Part shown: positions 5,969 through 7,695 of the stretch, piece after piece
Layout of the letters: every line of letters begins with the position of its first letter
Position numbering within the stretch: the stretch's first letter is position 1
Origin: Alkaliphilus sp.
GTDB lineage: Bacteria > Bacillota > Clostridia > Peptostreptococcales > Natronincolaceae
Length of the DNA stretch: 7,695 nucleotides
Direction of reading: 5' to 3'
Assembly: GCA_023230535.1 (NCBI GenBank)
Contig: JALNXC010000046.1
Span: forward strand, 1 to 7,695
The notes under the pieces: model-generated
Told to the model about the DNA's origin: nothing
Seen by the model: only the letters and a program-made list of their open reading frames with translations
Database searches by the model: none
Made by a program: the position numbers and the translations under genes

Positions 5969-6052
5969 AATTCAACAAAACAGTAAGATTAAGTGCTTTC
6001 ACATAGGGATTGAATAAAATCCAAGTAAACAGCCTTAAAAATCGGCACAATT

Positions 6053-6096
6053 AAGACCACATTAAAGAATAAAATCTCCGGTGTGGTCTTTATTTT
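6053..6096 (+). terminator. Terminator hairpin, copy B
   Basis: AAGACCACATT (6053-6063) pairs with GGTGTGGTCTT (6080-6090) through 11 pairs, two of them G-T, around a 16-base loop, with TATTTT after it. The inner G/C pairs of copy A are lost (GGGG has become AAAG), but the outer stem gained A-T pairs, which includes a compensated change. It lies just past the hsdR-B stop codon. Confidence 0.75.
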
Positions 6097-7695
6097 ATAC
6101 TAATCCAAAATACTTTTCAAAGAAGGCTAAGAGCTTATCTATTATATTTTGTTTTTTAACAGTCCTGTCATCGGAAGCAAATCTTGATACCGGTGGCATT
6201 ATCCTGTCTACAGCCGTTCCTGTTGTCTTCATAATACCATCTCTGAAGGCATTTTCTATAAATTTTCTGGTTTCCTCTTCCTTCAGATTTTCTTCTTTGA
6301 TCAGTTCTTCCGTATCTTTATCTCTATTTTCACTTAAAAACTCTTTCCAGGCTTCATCCACTTGAGTAGAAATGTTGACCTGTTCTATAAATCTTTCAAT
6401 AAGATCTTTTTTACTCCTGAGTTCAATGCTTGAATTTATAGCTTTATCAATGGTAGTAAGAATATCCTTATCCTTACAATTAGAATCCTTATATTTAGCT
6501 ACTAACATCAGGATATAATCTATATTGACTTCTATCTGTCTGATAAGTTCTATTTCAAAGATTATATCATCATTTATGTTTTCCTTGTCTCCTGATTGAC
6601 CCCCCTTAAAATCTTGATACAAGTCGATATACATGCTCTGATAATCCTGCAGGTCTCTTTCGGCAAGAAGGCTGTCATTTTCAAACCCATCAAAAGAAGT
6701 CAGTATATTTCTCAGCTTCAGTATTTTACCAAAGAGCCTGATAAATTCTTTTTGATCAATCTCGCCCACGATAGGCTGCCCCAGTTTATAATCTGTCCTT
6801 AACCTCTCTACGAGCTCTCTATAACCCGCTTGATGAACTCCATCCTTATCATAACCTTCATAGTATTCTTTATAGGTTCTAAGAAGAACTATTCCACCTG
6901 CGTCCTTATCTCCAAAAAGGGCTATGGCCCTATCTATTTCTTCCTTCAAGTCCCTGAAACAAACAATATTCCCAAAAGATTTGACACTGTTTAATATCCT
7001 GTTAGTTCTGGAAAAAGCCTGTATCAAACCATGCTGTCTCAAGTTCTTATCCACCCATAAAGTATTTAATGTGGTGGCATCAAAGCCCGTTAAGAACATA
7101 TTTACCACTATTAAGATATCTATCTCCCTATTTTTCACCCTCAGGGATAGGTCCTTATAGTAGTTTTGAAATTTGTCCGAAGATGTATCATAATTTGTGT
7201 TAAAAATACCATTATAGTCTTTTATCGCTGATTCTAAAAAATCTCTGGAAGATTGGTCTAAATCATCAGTATTTAAATTCTCATCTTCCAAGATACCATC
7301 TATCGCTTCCTCATTCGGAGAAAATGAAAAAATAATGACAATCTTTAAGTCCTTCTCTTTTTCCCCCATCTGTTTTTTTAATTCCTTATAATACTTGATA
7401 GCCATGGGAATAGAGGCTACTGTAAAAATAGAATTAAAGCCTGCCAACCTTCTGGTCTCTCTTTTTTCTACCCTTTTCTTAGAACCTTTTACTTCCTCCT
7501 CCCATTTGGCCGTATATGAATAATAACTTTGCCTCTTGGTCTTTTGATCAAAATGATCCAGGATATAGTCCACAACGTCCGTTATCCGTTTTGGTGCGGC
7601 TAGAGCCTTCTCCCTATCTATGGCATAGACTTTTTCATCTATTATATAGGCAGGCGGTTTTATAGTATTGATGAAATCAATTCTAAAAGGCAGGA
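6095..7695 (-). CDS. hsdR: Type I restriction subunit R, C-terminal 532 residues (5' end outside window)
   Basis: The frame is open from the window edge to TAA 6095-6097. It begins LPFRIDFINTI, where copy A breaks off, and contains the second half of the helicase motor: motif V in LIVVNMFLTGFDATTLNTLW (about residues 194-213) and motif VI QAFSRTNRI (about 225-233), followed by NIVCFRDLKEEIDRAIALFG. The last ~290 residues are charged and helical, as in the HsdR C-terminal domain that docks on the HsdM/HsdS methylase. The family is that of EcoR124-like HsdR. An internal GTG at 7571-7573 is not a real start because the frame continues upstream with conserved sequence. No frameshift or stop is seen, so this copy may be functional; hsdM and hsdS are not in the window and would be expected further upstream. 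Confidence 0.93.
   Translation of the reverse strand, partial: LPFRIDFINTIKPPAYIIDEKVYAIDREKALAAPKRITDVVDYILDHFDQKTKRQSYYSYTAKWEEEVKGSKKRVEKRETRRLAGFNSIFTVASIPMAIKYYKELKKQMGEKEKDLKIVIIFSFSPNEEAIDGILEDENLNTDDLDQSSRDFLESAIKDYNGIFNTNYDTSSDKFQNYYKDLSLRVKNREIDILIVVNMFLTGFDATTLNTLWVDKNLRQHGLIQAFSRTNRILNSVKSFGNIVCFRDLKEEIDRAIALFGDKDAGGIVLLRTYKEYYEGYDKDGVHQAGYRELVERLRTDYKLGQPIVGEIDQKEFIRLFGKILKLRNILTSFDGFENDSLLAERDLQDYQSMYIDLYQDFKGGQSGDKENINDDIIFEIELIRQIEVNIDYILMLVAKYKDSNCKDKDILTTIDKAINSSIELRSKKDLIERFIEQVNISTQVDEAWKEFLSENRDKDTEELIKEENLKEEETRKFIENAFRDGIMKTTGTAVDRIMPPVSRFASDDRTVKKQNIIDKLLAFFEKYFGLV

Larger units (their letters stand above)
5897..6121 (+). repeat. Duplicated ferredoxin/hsdR junction, copy B
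   Basis: Partner of 40-264, same length and same orientation. The left limit coincides with the fusion to istA and the right limit is where copy A jumps across its hsdR deletion, so the original duplicated unit was longer at both ends. Confidence 0.93.

Noticed and set aside
5862..6050. Minus-strand 62-codon ORF across the ferredoxin remnant
   Set aside because: It lies opposite the istA stub and ferredoxin remnant and has no homology that I can see.
238..7695. Idea that hsdR copy A and the right-hand hsdR are two halves of one gene split by insertion
   Set aside because: Both read leftward, so the motif I-III half should lie to the right of the motif V-VI half; it lies to the left. Both also carry their own C-terminal tail and stop, and the flanking junction is duplicated. 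They are two copies.

Overview
The window is AT-rich. It encodes a clostridial-type 2[4Fe-4S] ferredoxin, type I restriction subunits of the HsdR family, a BlaR1-type M56 membrane peptidase and an IS21 remnant. Strong GGAGG ribosome sites are present and GTG starts are used. Together these point to a low-GC anaerobic Bacillota (Clostridia) chromosome; I cannot name a species. Almost all genes read leftward (minus strand). Only the ferredoxin ends and the IS21 istA stub read rightward.

Left arm (1-867): the 3' end of a ferredoxin gene, its hairpin terminator, and a convergent, badly damaged hsdR copy (copy A). Copy A keeps helicase motifs I-III and then jumps in frame to the last eight codons. 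Right arm (5897-7695): a second copy of the same junction (copy B), with the last 23 ferredoxin codons, the terminator, and a much fuller hsdR 3' part that runs off the window. The shared block (40-264 and 5897-6121) is 225 bp, aligns without gaps by eye, and has about 28 mismatches (about 87.5% identity). It is therefore an old duplication or a second related allele, not a recent copy.

Centre (about 868-5896): a mosaic of accessory genes and gene stubs between the two arms. In minus-strand reading order it holds: an IS21 left end with an istA 5' stub fused to the ferredoxin remnant; a 21-codon stub with a strong ribosome site (possibly the start of a methyltransferase gene); a 144-aa single-pass membrane or secreted protein of unknown function; an AlbA_2/HATPase_c_4/winged-helix regulator with two 21-bp-spaced repeats lying on its promoter; a small conserved-looking ORF fused out of frame to what looks like the last codons of a blaI repressor gene; and a BlaR1-like M56 sensor peptidase with a long unassigned C-terminal extension.

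Working together: the M56 protein would normally act with BlaI, but here only a blaI tail seems to remain, so the sensor is probably an orphan or is expressed from the fused small ORF. The AlbA_2 protein is probably self-regulated through the direct repeats. HsdR-B, if intact beyond the window, would be the working restriction subunit and HsdR-A a relic. The strongest signals for a second look are the duplicated junction with its exact 513-codon in-frame deletion, the decapitated blaI/blaR1 pair, and the promoter repeats. I see no clear evidence of a wholly new system. The centre looks like a region that repeatedly accepts and erodes DNA.
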